45,857 nt of DNA from a virus, in IMG/VR virus record IMGVR_UViG_3300036800_000124, positions 1-45,857 of that record. One strand, 5' to 3'. The notes below the pieces were generated by a model. That model made no database searches. It was given only the letters and a program-made list of their open reading frames with translations, and was not told the DNA's origin. Below, piece by piece: positions 18,629 through 27,303 of the stretch. The first letter of the stretch is position 1, and each line of letters starts with the position of its first letter. The translations under genes and the position numbers were made by a program.

Positions 18629-18973
18629 ATGGGCAAGGGATTAAACCACGTACAGACCCTCACCGGGGTCACCGGGCAGATCGTTCTCTTCCCGGGCCAG
18701 ACGGTCCAACAGCCCTCCTTCCAGTGCACGCTGCACGGCTGGGCGCTCTACAATTCGGACTCTTCGACGCACAACGTGAAGTTCTACGTGCCGACACCGT
18801 CCAAGAACCAGAAGCCCGCGATACCAGACGCCACGGGCATACTGGTCATCCAGATCAACGTTCCTGCGGGACTCTCCAAGGAGTTCACTGACCACGAGGG
18901 CTGGTCCTTCAAGGACGGCCTCTTCGTCGTCGCCGACAATGCCAACGTTGTCGGCTCAATCTTCGTCTCGTAG
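18629..18973 (+). CDS. Possible capsid decoration or head fibre protein
   Basis: This 114-residue protein is beta-rich (QIVLFPGQTVQQPSFQCTLHG, then NVKFYVPTPSKNQ, then LVIQINVPAGLSKEF) and has no helical repeats. It follows the capsid gene and its hairpin and has a GGAG site before the ATG. Small beta proteins directly after the capsid gene are often head decoration proteins. The role here rests on position and fold impression only. Confidence 0.6.
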   Translation: MGKGLNHVQTLTGVTGQIVLFPGQTVQQPSFQCTLHGWALYNSDSSTHNVKFYVPTPSKNQKPAIPDATGILVIQINVPAGLSKEFTDHEGWSFKDGLFVVADNANVVGSIFVS

Positions 18974-19848
18974 TGACCGTCGAGAGAGTCGCGCTCTGTT
19001 GGACCGAACCGGGCGAGGTGCACGGTCGGTTCATGGACTCGGTTCTCCAACTCATCTACGCCGACAAGAACGCGGTCGTCACCGGCGAGCGTGCCCACGA
19101 ATGCGTCATCGGCCACACCTTCACTGAATCTGGACCGCGCATCGGTCACGCCCGCAACTCCCTGGTGCGCTCATTCCTCACCAAAGAGTCCTGGTCAGAA
19201 GTCGAGTGGCTGTTGATGATCGACGCCGACATGATCTTTACCCCCGACGCGCTGGAGCACATCTTTGACGGGGTGCGCAGCGAGGAGGGAAAGATCGTTC
19301 GCCCTCTCGTGGGAGGACTCTGCTTCGGCGGCGGAAGTGGCACCATCATTCCGACCATGTACCGCTTCGTCGACCCCGACACCAACGACGGCTCCGCGGT
19401 CATGGTGGTGAACGCCTGGGCTGAGGATGAGATCGTCGAGGTGGACGCCACGGGAGCGGCGTTCCTGCTCATGCACCGAGGCGTGCTCGAAAGCATGAAG
19501 TCGTCCTATCCCGAGCCGTGTCCCTGGTTCGCCGAGAGCGTCTACAAGACCCAGGAGTTCGGCGAGGACTGGACGTTCTGCATGCGTGCACGTCAGTTGG
19601 GCTTTCCCATCTACGTCGACACGCGCGTGAAGATCGGACACATGAAGCCGGTCAATCTCAACGAGGAGATGTACCGCACCGGCAGCGCTGGCCTCAAGTC
19701 AATCTCAGCCTTTGCCGACACGCAGCGCCCTCGTGTGGGGCGCGAGATCACCAGGGCCTCTGAGGTCCCGCCCGTCATACTTCGCGCAGCGGTGCTGAAT
19801 CGTCAAGCTCGTCGTGCGCACCTCCAGAAGTCAGGGAAGCGGTCATGA
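18973..19848 (+). CDS. Glycosyltransferase, GT-A / family 2-like
   Basis: The GTG start overlaps the previous stop (TAGTG). The 291-residue protein has an N-terminal Rossmann-like part, IGHARNSLVRSF, and LLMIDADMIF with the metal-binding D84-x-D86. A C-terminal segment GEDWTFCMRARQLGFPIYVDTRVKIGHM is the usual acceptor and metal-site region of such enzymes (shown here as pieces: GEDWTFCMRARQ and DTRVKIGHM). It transfers a sugar from an activated donor. Encoded between head and adaptor genes, it may glycosylate a virion protein, or modify DNA or the host surface. The acceptor is unknown. Confidence 0.85.
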   Translation: MTVERVALCWTEPGEVHGRFMDSVLQLIYADKNAVVTGERAHECVIGHTFTESGPRIGHARNSLVRSFLTKESWSEVEWLLMIDADMIFTPDALEHIFDGVRSEEGKIVRPLVGGLCFGGGSGTIIPTMYRFVDPDTNDGSAVMVVNAWAEDEIVEVDATGAAFLLMHRGVLESMKSSYPEPCPWFAESVYKTQEFGEDWTFCMRARQLGFPIYVDTRVKIGHMKPVNLNEEMYRTGSAGLKSISAFADTQRPRVGREITRASEVPPVILRAAVLNRQARRAHLQKSGKRS

Positions 19849-20837
19849 GTTTCTCGCTCACGCTCGACCAGATGACCGACGACATCCTTCGCCAGTTGCG
19901 TGGCACCACCAGGGACGCGATCAACCTGCTGGGTGGCTCTATTGATGCGCCTGCAGCGGGCACGGTCGAGACCCTGTCGTTCGTCAACGACCTCGACGGC
20001 ATTGACCAGGGTGCGCTCATCTCGATCGGCGACGAGACGATGTACGTGCTCACCACCAACCCGTCTGCGGGCACGGCCTCCGTGCTGCGGGGCTATGACG
20101 ACACGACGCCCGCCGTGGCGTCAGCCGGCGCGCAGGTGCTGGTCGACCCGCCATGGCCGCGTGCTCTCATCCAAGATCGGCTGCGCGACGAGATTCGCAA
20201 GTGGGGGCCGCAGGTCTACGGGATCGCCAGCGTGCAAATCCCCATCGTGCTCTGGCAGCGTGGCTACGACCTCGGCGCCATTGTGAACTCGATCGACGAC
20301 GGCGGGCTCGGGCTCATCATCAATCGCATCTTGTTGGTCACCGCTCCCCAGCCGCCCTACATCGGGGCGCCGGGCTTCTGGTTCGTGCCGGGGACGATCG
20401 ACGTCGAGCAGACCAACCCTTCGTTTCCCTTTCGCTACGTGCCCAAGGCCAACCCCGCAGAGTTCCCCTCGGGCGTGGCGCTGGTGCTCACCGGCACATC
20501 GCTCCCGACGTTCACCGGCAACCTCAATGTCGTGTTCGCTACGCCCTTCGACGTCGACACCTCGTGGACCGGGACAACGGATCTCGTGGGCGACGTGGGC
20601 CTCGATGAGCGCGACCTCGACATTCCCCCGCTCGGGGTGACGGCGCGACTGCTGCGCATGGTGGCCGTGCGCCGCGCGATGCTCAACGTGCAGGGCCAGA
20701 GTCGCGACGACCAGGACGTCTCGATGCAGGCGATCTTGGAAGACGCCTCGCAGTTCGAACAGGAGCGTGACAAGCGCCTCGGTGACGCGCAGCAACGACT
20801 GTTGAGCGACTGGCCCTGGCGCTCGTCGAACTACTAG
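19845..20837 (+). CDS. Head-tail adaptor / neck protein
   Basis: This 330-residue protein overlaps the previous stop by 4 bases (ATGA). The N-terminal helices (MTDDILRQLRGTTRDA) lead into a beta insertion (VETLSFVNDLDGIDQGALISIGDETMYVLT, quoted only in parts: IDQGALISIGDETMYVL). The region LIQDRLRDEIRKWG resembles the helical core of podovirus adaptor proteins. The C-terminal helices (LLRMVAVRRAMLNVQGQSRDD) fit the same class. It lies between capsid and nozzle genes, where the portal-to-nozzle adaptor is expected. Confidence 0.7.
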   Translation: MSFSLTLDQMTDDILRQLRGTTRDAINLLGGSIDAPAAGTVETLSFVNDLDGIDQGALISIGDETMYVLTTNPSAGTASVLRGYDDTTPAVASAGAQVLVDPPWPRALIQDRLRDEIRKWGPQVYGIASVQIPIVLWQRGYDLGAIVNSIDDGGLGLIINRILLVTAPQPPYIGAPGFWFVPGTIDVEQTNPSFPFRYVPKANPAEFPSGVALVLTGTSLPTFTGNLNVVFATPFDVDTSWTGTTDLVGDVGLDERDLDIPPLGVTARLLRMVAVRRAMLNVQGQSRDDQDVSMQAILEDASQFEQERDKRLGDAQQRLLSDWPWRSSNY

Positions 20838-20843
20838 GACATC

Positions 20844-23147
20844 GTGGCTGGCTTCAAGACCTTCCACAATCCGATTCACAGCCCGTGGTGGTTCGGCAGT
20901 AACGCGCCTCCCGGTGACCTGGTCCCCTGGTTCCTACCCATCGCCATCAACGACCACCCATACCAGATTGACTTTCTCAAGTCGCGCATCACCACCATGC
21001 AGGTGCGGCGTGTCTCTTCGGATGACTCCGTCGAGCCTGGCGAACAGACGCTCAGCGCTGCCGGCATCTGGCCTCGCGCGCAGGACAACTACTTCCTCGG
21101 CATTGGTCAGGAGTTTCTCGACAACCGTTTCGCCTTCGAGTCGGTCTACGTGCACTCCGGCGAGTACCCGAGCGTGCGCACGAGGGGCTGGAAGAGCCAG
21201 GGTGTGAACCTCTGGACGCAGGGCAAGATGACGTTGCTGCCCGAGTACGCCCAGATTCGAGAGAACTCCGCATCGTTTGGGCCGCTGCTCATCGTGGCCT
21301 GCGGGAATTACCTCTACCAGACAGACGGCGTTCATCTGTGGTGGACCCTTAATCCTGTCGGGGTGCCGATACCGACGTGGACGGAGGTGTCCACGCCAAA
21401 CACGGACAGCATCGTCTCGATGACGAGTGACGGATCGAGAGTGTGGATCGCGTGCGGTGCCGACGGCGTCTACGTCACGACCGCAGGAGACACCACGTCA
21501 TCTGCTGCGGGCACACCCGCCGCGCTCAATGGCATCGGCGGCGCGATCGCGGCGGTCGCTGCCGCGGGAACGGTCAACGCGACGAACTTGCCCAACGGCA
21601 CGGTCCATTGGTACATCAGCGAAGTGGACACGTTCGGGAATGAGACCAACTCGGTCGAGGTCACTCAGACCGTCGCGAGCACGCCCATCAATCTCACCTG
21701 GAATCCCGACACCAACGCCAGCAACTTCAACGTGCGTCGCAACATCGGCGGCTCGGACCTGCTCATCTACACCGGGGACATTCCGAGCTTCGTCGACGAC
21801 GGCACGGTCGCGGGCACCGTCAGCCCGCACCCGACGAGCAACGGCACGGGCTCGACACCCTACGCTGCCACCTTCGTGCTCTACGCCAAGGGGCACCTCA
21901 TCGCCTCGACGGGTCCGGACCTGGTGGAGATCCTCGCGAGCGGCAACATCACCTTCATCTATCAGAGCGAGAACCCCGGGTTCGTCTTCAACTGCGGTAC
22001 CGAACTGCCCTCGGCGATCATCGTGGCGGGCAACGCGGGAGGTCCCGACAGCGGTCTCGCCTTCGTGGGTGCGCTGCAACCCGATACCACCAACAACGGC
22101 GCGACGCTCGCTCCTCCCACCTGGGCAACCGCCCTGCCTGCAGGCGAGACGATCAACGCCATCGCCTACAACGCTGGCTCGATCCTGCTGGGCACGTCTC
22201 TTGGCGTGCGCACTGGCACCGACGCCAATTCCAATGGCGTGTTTGACATCAACCCGGTCATCGAGGACCCGGGGCCGGTCTACTGCACCGCGGCCTGGGC
22301 GCAGTTCCAATATTTCGGATGGTCAAACTACGACCCGGCCGAGCCGTGGGCAACGGAGCGGCCCATGGTCTCCGGTCTCGGGCGCGCGGACCTTTCCCAG
22401 TACACGACACCCGGTGTCCCGGCCTACGCAAGCGACGTGATGTCGCCCGTGTCGGGGACCGTCACCCAGGTTGTCGTCATGGCGGGCGTTCCTTACTTCG
22501 TGGTGCTCAACGAGGGGAACTACCTTCTCTACGGTCCTGACGGGTTGGTGGTCGAGTCGGCGTGGTTCGAGCCGGGCTGGGTGCGCTACGGGACGCTCGA
22601 GAACAAGATCGTCGTCGAGGTCGACTTCCAGCACGAGCCGCTGCCTGCGGGAGCGACGGTGGGCTATCAGATCATCTCGGAGGACGTGACGACCGTCACC
22701 GAGGTGGGCACCAACGACGTCGAAGGGTCGACCACTGTCGACACCCCGCTCTCGGCGGGCCTTATCACGGGCGATCGCTTCATGCCGCTCATCACCCTCA
22801 CCGCGGCGACGGGACAGGCGAGCGGGCCGGTCTTTCTCAGCCACATCACCAAGGCCATGGTCACGACCAAGCGCCAGGACGAGATGCTGCTCGCGATCAT
22901 GTGGGCCGACCGCGTCTACTCGCTCGGCAAGTCCCAGAAGCGCTGGGTGCAGGACTGCCTGGCGGAATACCTCTACATCAAGAGCCTGGAAGGGACCGGC
23001 GTCGTGGTCGACGTCACGCTGCTGGGCCTCACCTACAGCGCGTACATCGACCAAGTGATGCTGGCGCCCGAGGACGTGAACGATTTGCGCACCTGGTTTA
23101 CCGGAATTTGCACGGTCAAGTTGGTTACGCTGAGTCAGGGAGGTTGA
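20844..23147 (+). CDS. Tail nozzle-like protein (beta-propeller type)
   Basis: The GTG start lies 6 bases after the adaptor stop. The 767-residue protein is almost all beta. Repeated blade-like segments (LLIVACGNYLYQTDG, then RVWIACGADGVYVTTAGD, then TFVLYAKGHLIASTGPDLVEI) fit a propeller. A fibronectin-like insertion lies near residues 240-330 (NGTVHWYISEVDTFGNET, then NASNFNVRRNIGGSDLLIY). Podovirus nozzle proteins (T7 gp12 type) have similar length, place and fold. It probably extends the adaptor and gates DNA exit. Confidence 0.7.
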   Translation: MAGFKTFHNPIHSPWWFGSNAPPGDLVPWFLPIAINDHPYQIDFLKSRITTMQVRRVSSDDSVEPGEQTLSAAGIWPRAQDNYFLGIGQEFLDNRFAFESVYVHSGEYPSVRTRGWKSQGVNLWTQGKMTLLPEYAQIRENSASFGPLLIVACGNYLYQTDGVHLWWTLNPVGVPIPTWTEVSTPNTDSIVSMTSDGSRVWIACGADGVYVTTAGDTTSSAAGTPAALNGIGGAIAAVAAAGTVNATNLPNGTVHWYISEVDTFGNETNSVEVTQTVASTPINLTWNPDTNASNFNVRRNIGGSDLLIYTGDIPSFVDDGTVAGTVSPHPTSNGTGSTPYAATFVLYAKGHLIASTGPDLVEILASGNITFIYQSENPGFVFNCGTELPSAIIVAGNAGGPDSGLAFVGALQPDTTNNGATLAPPTWATALPAGETINAIAYNAGSILLGTSLGVRTGTDANSNGVFDINPVIEDPGPVYCTAAWAQFQYFGWSNYDPAEPWATERPMVSGLGRADLSQYTTPGVPAYASDVMSPVSGTVTQVVVMAGVPYFVVLNEGNYLLYGPDGLVVESAWFEPGWVRYGTLENKIVVEVDFQHEPLPAGATVGYQIISEDVTTVTEVGTNDVEGSTTVDTPLSAGLITGDRFMPLITLTAATGQASGPVFLSHITKAMVTTKRQDEMLLAIMWADRVYSLGKSQKRWVQDCLAEYLYIKSLEGTGVVVDVTLLGLTYSAYIDQVMLAPEDVNDLRTWFTGICTVKLVTLSQGG

Positions 23148-23148
23148 G

Positions 23149-24156
23149 ATGGCCGGACGTCAACAGGGTTTCAGTGGAGCGGCGGTGGAGACGACGCTCA
23201 CTGCTCCGATCGACGATGCGGAACTTACCTTCCAGGTTCAGTCGGTCACTGGATGGCCTGCCTCGGGACTCCCCTTCACCGTCACGCTCGACCAGGGCAG
23301 CGACACTATCCAAGAGACCGTGCTGGTTGATTCCTACTCTGGCCTCACCGTCACGGTCGACACGCTGGTCGGTCGTGGCTACGACGGTACGACCCCCCAG
23401 TCACACGCCGAAGGTGCAGCGGTCGTCCACACGCTCGACGCCGCGTTCTGTGCTGACCTCTCGGCGCGTGCGTTTGCGACCACGACCAAGGGCGACATCC
23501 CGATCGTCAGCACCACGACGGGCGTGGTCATGGGTCGCCTGCCCATCTCGGGGACGCAGTTCCAGACGGTAGGCGCCGGTGCCGCGGGCTTGCCGGCCTA
23601 CCAGGACTCTGCCAAGTCGAAGCTCTCTACGCTCGGCGACCTGCTCTACGCCTCAGGGGCGAACGCCCTCGCACGCCTTGGCATCGGCAGCACCGGCAAG
23701 GTGCTCACGGTTGTCGGGGGGCTGCCTGCGTGGGCTGCGATCCCAGCGGTGACCCCGGTGACGTCCAACTACGTCGAGTCCTACATCACAGCGGATAGTT
23801 CGGCACTCAGCGCAGAAACGAACATCACCTCGGTTGCTCTTGGGGCCGGGACGTGGCTTATAACGGCGCGAGCACTGTTTACGCAATCGTCAGCAAGCGT
23901 GAATACGGCTGACCTGTGGATAGGCCCTACCAGTGTCAGCGCCACAGGCGCTTACGCAGCGGGAAGTTGCGCAGTCGGCAACCTCGCGGGCGCCGCGCAA
24001 GACGCGTATGTCACCATAACCAAGGTGGTAGTCCTTGCGTCCCCCACCACCGTGTATATGGAAGCGTCGGGGAACTCGTCCATGTTCGTACTGCACTTGT
24101 CGAAGGATCTCTCCATCGGAAACGTGAGCGGTATCACGGCGGTGCAGATCGCGTGA
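23149..24156 (+). CDS. Tail fibre or appendage protein
   Basis: This 335-residue beta-rich protein is preceded by GGGAGG. The middle contains KGDIPIVSTTTGVVMGRLPI and ALARLGIGSTGKVLTVVGG, a repeat type common in phage fibres. The last 125 residues look like a jelly-roll, C1q/TNF-like knob (WLITARALFTQSSASVN, then YVTITKVVVLASPTTVYME). It probably forms a trimeric receptor-contact fibre attached near the nozzle. The next gene overlaps it by 4 bases. Confidence 0.7.
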   Translation: MAGRQQGFSGAAVETTLTAPIDDAELTFQVQSVTGWPASGLPFTVTLDQGSDTIQETVLVDSYSGLTVTVDTLVGRGYDGTTPQSHAEGAAVVHTLDAAFCADLSARAFATTTKGDIPIVSTTTGVVMGRLPISGTQFQTVGAGAAGLPAYQDSAKSKLSTLGDLLYASGANALARLGIGSTGKVLTVVGGLPAWAAIPAVTPVTSNYVESYITADSSALSAETNITSVALGAGTWLITARALFTQSSASVNTADLWIGPTSVSATGAYAAGSCAVGNLAGAAQDAYVTITKVVVLASPTTVYMEASGNSSMFVLHLSKDLSIGNVSGITAVQIA

Positions 24157-24659
24157 CCGCTCGCACCGAAGCCGCCGCGCTCATCGTCTCGACGGCGAGG
24201 GTGCTGCTCGAGCGTCACACGCCGTACTCCATGCAGTCTCCGGTCGGCTCTGATGGCGACGGACACGACTGGATGCCGACCGACCCCTGGCCGAATCACG
24301 TCGACTGCTCGGGCGAGGTGATCGTGTGCCTGCGCCGCGCGGGGTTCTTCTCCATCTCCAACGGCACCGCGAACGACCAATGGCTGCAGCACTTGGGCGG
24401 CATCGTGCACCCGAGCCAGAAACTCGAAGCGGGCGATGTCGGATGCTTCCTCGGCTCGGAGAACCGACCGGGCTACGCGGGCCACACGGGCATCGTGGCT
24501 GAGTACAACCACGAGACACGCAGCGGTCTCCTCCTCAACGCCTACGACACCGAGCGTGGCAACTGCGAGATTCCTTTCAACCGTGACCAAGTGCACAACC
24601 TGAGTAATGGACTGGGCGTTGTAGGTTTCTACCGACCGGCGAATCGAGTCGCGGCGTGA
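24153..24659 (+). CDS. Endolysin, NlpC/P60-like endopeptidase
   Basis: GTG at 24153 overlaps the fibre stop (GTGA) and gives 168 residues; the frame is open further upstream but without a better start. The motif HVDCSGEVIVCLRRAG places the catalytic Cys at 52, and GHTGIVAEYN the catalytic His at 111, in the order of NlpC/P60 peptidases. These enzymes cut the peptide stem of peptidoglycan. No signal peptide is seen, so release would depend on the adjacent membrane proteins. No separate wall-binding domain is present. Confidence 0.85.
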   Translation: MTARTEAAALIVSTARVLLERHTPYSMQSPVGSDGDGHDWMPTDPWPNHVDCSGEVIVCLRRAGFFSISNGTANDQWLQHLGGIVHPSQKLEAGDVGCFLGSENRPGYAGHTGIVAEYNHETRSGLLLNAYDTERGNCEIPFNRDQVHNLSNGLGVVGFYRPANRVAA

Positions 24660-24973
24660 CCATTCCCGTCGACGAGATCGGGTGGACACCGAACACGCTG
24701 TACCTCTACACCGAGCGTCGATTCACCGAAATGGACCGACGCTTCGCCGAAGCCATGGCTGCGCAGAAAGAGGCCCTTGAAAAGTTCGAGGATGAGGTGT
24801 CTCAGCGCTTCGACGGGACCGACAAGAACTTCGAAGGGCTGAGGAATCTCATCACTACGCTTGGCACCACGATCAGCCAGCGCTCGGGTGCGCTGAACCT
24901 GCTCGCGCGCGTGATCCCCAACCTCATCGCGCTGGCCAGCATCGCAGCTTTGATCTACGTATCGGGACACTGA
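24656..24973 (+). CDS. Holin candidate with coiled coil and C-terminal membrane helix
   Basis: This 105-residue protein overlaps the endolysin stop by 4 bases. A charged coiled-coil (about residues 20-60: RRFTEMDRRFAEAMAAQKEA) precedes one membrane helix near the C-terminus (about 83-102: VIPNLIALASIAALIYVSG). This N-in helical layout directly after an endolysin is typical of phage holin or lysis-control proteins. It could instead be an antiholin paired with the next gene. Confidence 0.75.
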   Translation: MTIPVDEIGWTPNTLYLYTERRFTEMDRRFAEAMAAQKEALEKFEDEVSQRFDGTDKNFEGLRNLITTLGTTISQRSGALNLLARVIPNLIALASIAALIYVSGH

Positions 24974-24983
24974 GGAGGAATCT

Positions 24984-25139
24984 ATGAGGACCCTGTTATT
25001 CATTCTGGCTGGCGTGTTGTTCGTGCTGCTCTTCTTCATCGCGCTCGTGGGCGGCACGTGGGACACACTTCGTCACCTGTTCATGCTGCTCGGCCTCGGC
25101 TTGGCGCTCCTCGCCTTCGCGCACGTGGTCCACGACTAG
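24984..25139 (+). CDS. 51-residue two-helix membrane protein, second holin candidate
   Basis: ATG at 24984 follows a GAGGAGGA ribosome site. Nearly the whole protein is membrane: a first helix at about residues 3-24 (LLFILAGVLFVLLFFIALVG) and a second at about 31-49 (LFMLLGLGLALLAFAHVV), joined by a short polar turn (GTWDTLR). Small two-helix proteins beside an endolysin are usually class II holins or antiholins. The next gene starts one base after its stop. Confidence 0.7.
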   Translation: MRTLLFILAGVLFVLLFFIALVGGTWDTLRHLFMLLGLGLALLAFAHVVHD

Positions 25140-25418
25140 GTGCACTGGCTCAACTCGCTCTGGTGGTGGGTCGAAGTGCACACGGGCACTGTCAATGAGG
25201 GCGGTCCCTACTACGGATTCTGGTCGGGATTCGGCAGCGACATCAGCGAATTGGGTTCAGTGCTCGGGCTCTTCGTGCTCTACTATCGTCATAACAACTG
25301 CCATACACCAGGTTGCAGATTCATCGGCCACCACGGCTTCGCTGACGCGAACGGTGTGACTTACAAGCTCTGCCACCGCTGCATAAAAAAGATTCCCAAA
25401 CGAGAGGACATCCAATGA
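25140..25418 (+). CDS. Small Trp/Cys/His protein of the lysis block
   Basis: The protein has 92 residues with a GTG start. The N-terminus is Trp-rich (MHWLNSLWWWVEVHTG), then comes a short hydrophobic segment (YYGFWSGFGSDISELGSVLG, then LFVLYY). The C-terminus is likely zinc-binding (HNNCHTPGCRFIGHHG, then LCHRC). The GFWSGFGSD motif followed by a C/H cluster is familiar from small actinophage lysis-region proteins of unknown role. It is probably membrane-associated. Confidence 0.65.
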   Translation: MHWLNSLWWWVEVHTGTVNEGGPYYGFWSGFGSDISELGSVLGLFVLYYRHNNCHTPGCRFIGHHGFADANGVTYKLCHRCIKKIPKREDIQ

Positions 25419-26434
25419 CCGACCAGATCGACAACCTCGAGCCCGCCGACCGCACCCACGGACTGCGCGGTGTCATTCGCCACGCGCCCAAGGACGAGGC
25501 GGTCGCGGCTGCCTACCCGCCCGCTGACCCTGACCTGCCCGACACCTACGACGCCACGCACGGCGAGAAGGTCTACGGCATGCAGGGCAACGACAAGTGG
25601 CCGAACTGCTTCTGGGCCGCGGTCGCGCACGCCACTACGGTGCAGGCGCTCACGGGTCTCGACGACAAGGGACACCCGACCTTCGTCGAAGGCGCGGTTA
25701 TCCCCCACCCCGACGAGGCGGTCGAGTGGTACAAGGTCTACTGCGAGGCGAACGGCCAGCCCCCGACGCCGCTCAGCGATGGCACCAGCCCCTACGCCGG
25801 CGCGAAGTCCATCCTGGCGCAAGGATTGGCCGAGTACGTGGGTGTGCTCGGACCTGAGGACCGCGACGCCGAGGGGAACTCGGTCTTTGATGCGTCGATC
25901 ATCGAGCAGGCCATCTATGACACGCAAGGCGGGGTCATCATCTGCCTGGCGCTCGACCCCGACGCGGAGAAGGAGTTCGACGACCACGTGCCGTGGGGCA
26001 CTCAGTCCTCCAGCCCTGACGCCGAAGATGGCCACGCGGTCACGGGCGTCGCCTACGACCCGACGAACAAGGAGTGCATCACCTGGGCACAGCTCCAGTT
26101 GATGACCAACGAGTTCGACATCAACTGCATCGACGGACTGGTGCTGGTGCTCACCAAGCACTTCCAGGGCGACGACGCCGCGGTAGCCGCCAAATGGGGC
26201 TTGACCAGTGCCGCCACACTGGCAGCATCAGCGCCAGATCAGGCACCTCCCGTCACGACGCCCACGAACGACACTCCCGTAGCCCCGAAAGGGCCTGAGG
26301 ACCTCCTAGCGCGTGCTCGTGGCATCGAGGCGGACCTGCGCCACCTCGTCGAGATGGCCGTGAAGCGCCTCCCCGAAGAGGACATCATCAAGGCCATGGA
26401 GCAGATGATCGAGTTCTACGTCAAGATTCCGTGA
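25415..26434 (+). CDS. Papain-like cysteine peptidase-type protein
   Basis: This 339-residue protein overlaps the previous gene by 4 bases. Residues 54-72 read YGMQGNDKWPNCFWAAVAHA, placing a candidate oxyanion Gln57 and nucleophile Cys65, as in the Q-x(6)-C-x-F/W-A pattern of papain-like enzymes. His207 lies in DGHAVTGVAYD, and Trp224 in ITWAQL takes the place of the usual N-S-W-G region. The C-terminal 90 residues hold a Pro/Thr linker and a helical tail. No signal peptide is seen. It may act on host proteins or on peptidoglycan cross-links. The substrate is unknown. Confidence 0.65.
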   Translation: MTDQIDNLEPADRTHGLRGVIRHAPKDEAVAAAYPPADPDLPDTYDATHGEKVYGMQGNDKWPNCFWAAVAHATTVQALTGLDDKGHPTFVEGAVIPHPDEAVEWYKVYCEANGQPPTPLSDGTSPYAGAKSILAQGLAEYVGVLGPEDRDAEGNSVFDASIIEQAIYDTQGGVIICLALDPDAEKEFDDHVPWGTQSSSPDAEDGHAVTGVAYDPTNKECITWAQLQLMTNEFDINCIDGLVLVLTKHFQGDDAAVAAKWGLTSAATLAASAPDQAPPVTTPTNDTPVAPKGPEDLLARARGIEADLRHLVEMAVKRLPEEDIIKAMEQMIEFYVKIP

Positions 26435-26925
26435 CGATCCAAGCCGGCGACATCGGGTTCGCCCACACCAAGGGGTTGATGGGCCGACTCATCCGACTCG
26501 GCGAAGCGCTCAAAGGCAAACTAGGGAGCGAGTGGAACCATCAGTTTGTCGTTGACAGGATCGTTGACGGTGTCCCTTACATCATCCAGGCGACCTTCGA
26601 GGGCGTTACGGACACGGCACCTCTATCAATGGTTGCTCCCGGTGGGCGATACATCACGATGCCGCCGCCGCCCGAGGTGGACCGCGGGAAGTTGCTCGAG
26701 TTCTGTCGCTCCGAGGTAGGAACCAAGTATTCGCTCCTCAGCGACGTTGCAATCGGTATCGACATCTTGAGCTGGAACTGGGTGCCCGCGCTGATGAACT
26801 CGTACCGACGCACGTGGCAGTGTGCGGGACTTATCAATGAAGGGATGCGCTTCGGAGGGTGGTTGCATCAGTGGGTGAACTGCAATACGGTCACTCCGCA
26901 GATGGGGTTCCTCGCGCTACAGTAA
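26431..26925 (+). CDS. Permuted NlpC/P60 (YiiX-like) protein
   Basis: This 164-residue protein has a GTG start overlapping the previous stop. Catalytic residues come in permuted order: AGDIGFAHTKGLMGRLIRLG and then WNHQFVV with His37 near the N-terminus, and WQCAGLINEG with Cys131 near the C-terminus. This is the arrangement of the circularly permuted NlpC/P60 (YiiX/DUF830-like) fold. Members act as amidases or lipid-linked hydrolases. In this lysis block a second wall- or lipid-directed activity is plausible. A strong hairpin follows the gene. Confidence 0.75.
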   Translation: MTIQAGDIGFAHTKGLMGRLIRLGEALKGKLGSEWNHQFVVDRIVDGVPYIIQATFEGVTDTAPLSMVAPGGRYITMPPPPEVDRGKLLEFCRSEVGTKYSLLSDVAIGIDILSWNWVPALMNSYRRTWQCAGLINEGMRFGGWLHQWVNCNTVTPQMGFLALQ

Positions 26926-26959
26926 GTGCGCCTCTCCTCTCCCGGGAGGCTCAACGTTG

Positions 26960-26994
26960 ACGATGCGCTCGACTTTTTAGGCCGAGCGCATCGT
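26960..26994 (+). terminator. Hairpin ending the late operon
   Basis: A perfect 12-bp stem (26960-26971 with 26983-26994) has a loop containing five T. No T-run follows the stem. It separates the late lysis block from the promoter of the early block and can work as a terminator or processing site. Confidence 0.65.
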
Positions 26995-27024
26995 TGCATC
27001 AGGGCAGTGGCGGGTGTACTCTGA

Positions 27025-27051
27025 TGCTCTTAACGTGGCAGAATACGAGCA
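27025..27051 (+). promoter_or_regulatory. Operator site A, overlapping a promoter
   Basis: This is the 27-bp palindromic motif with TGCTC at the left end, TGGCA in the centre and GAGCA at the right end. TAACGT at 27031-27036 can serve as a -10 element, but the -35 position (27008-27013, TGGCGG) is poor, so an activator or an extended element may help. It lies 19 bases before the start of the small HTH gene and is the first of five full copies in the genome. Confidence 0.7.
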
Positions 27052-27069
27052 GAAAAGGCACGAGGTGTG

Positions 27070-27303
27070 ATGGCAAGAACTGACGTGATGGGATTCGTCC
27101 AGAAGTTTCGGCCCGACCTGATCAAGCGCGCAGTGAACATGCGCATCAACCTGGAATCGTTCGACGCCATCGGGCAGGTCTTGAGCGAGGGTATGGGCAT
27201 GCACATCGGGCGCGAAGCAGTGCGCCGATGGTTCGTTCGCGAGGGTGTGCGTCTCGTCAACGAGGAACTAGCAAAGGCCAGCAATGGCAACGCCGCTTCC
27301 TGA
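27070..27303 (+). CDS. Small helix-turn-helix protein, candidate regulator
   Basis: ATG at 27070 (a GTG lies directly before it) gives 77 residues. Residues about 25-60 (NLESFDAIGQVLSEGMGMHI, then GREAVRRWFVREGV) look like a helix-turn-helix in which GREAVRRWF would be the recognition helix. It is the first gene after operator A and has no other domain, so it may bind that operator and control itself. It overlaps the exonuclease gene by 20 bases. Confidence 0.65.
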   Translation: MARTDVMGFVQKFRPDLIKRAVNMRINLESFDAIGQVLSEGMGMHIGREAVRRWFVREGVRLVNEELAKASNGNAAS

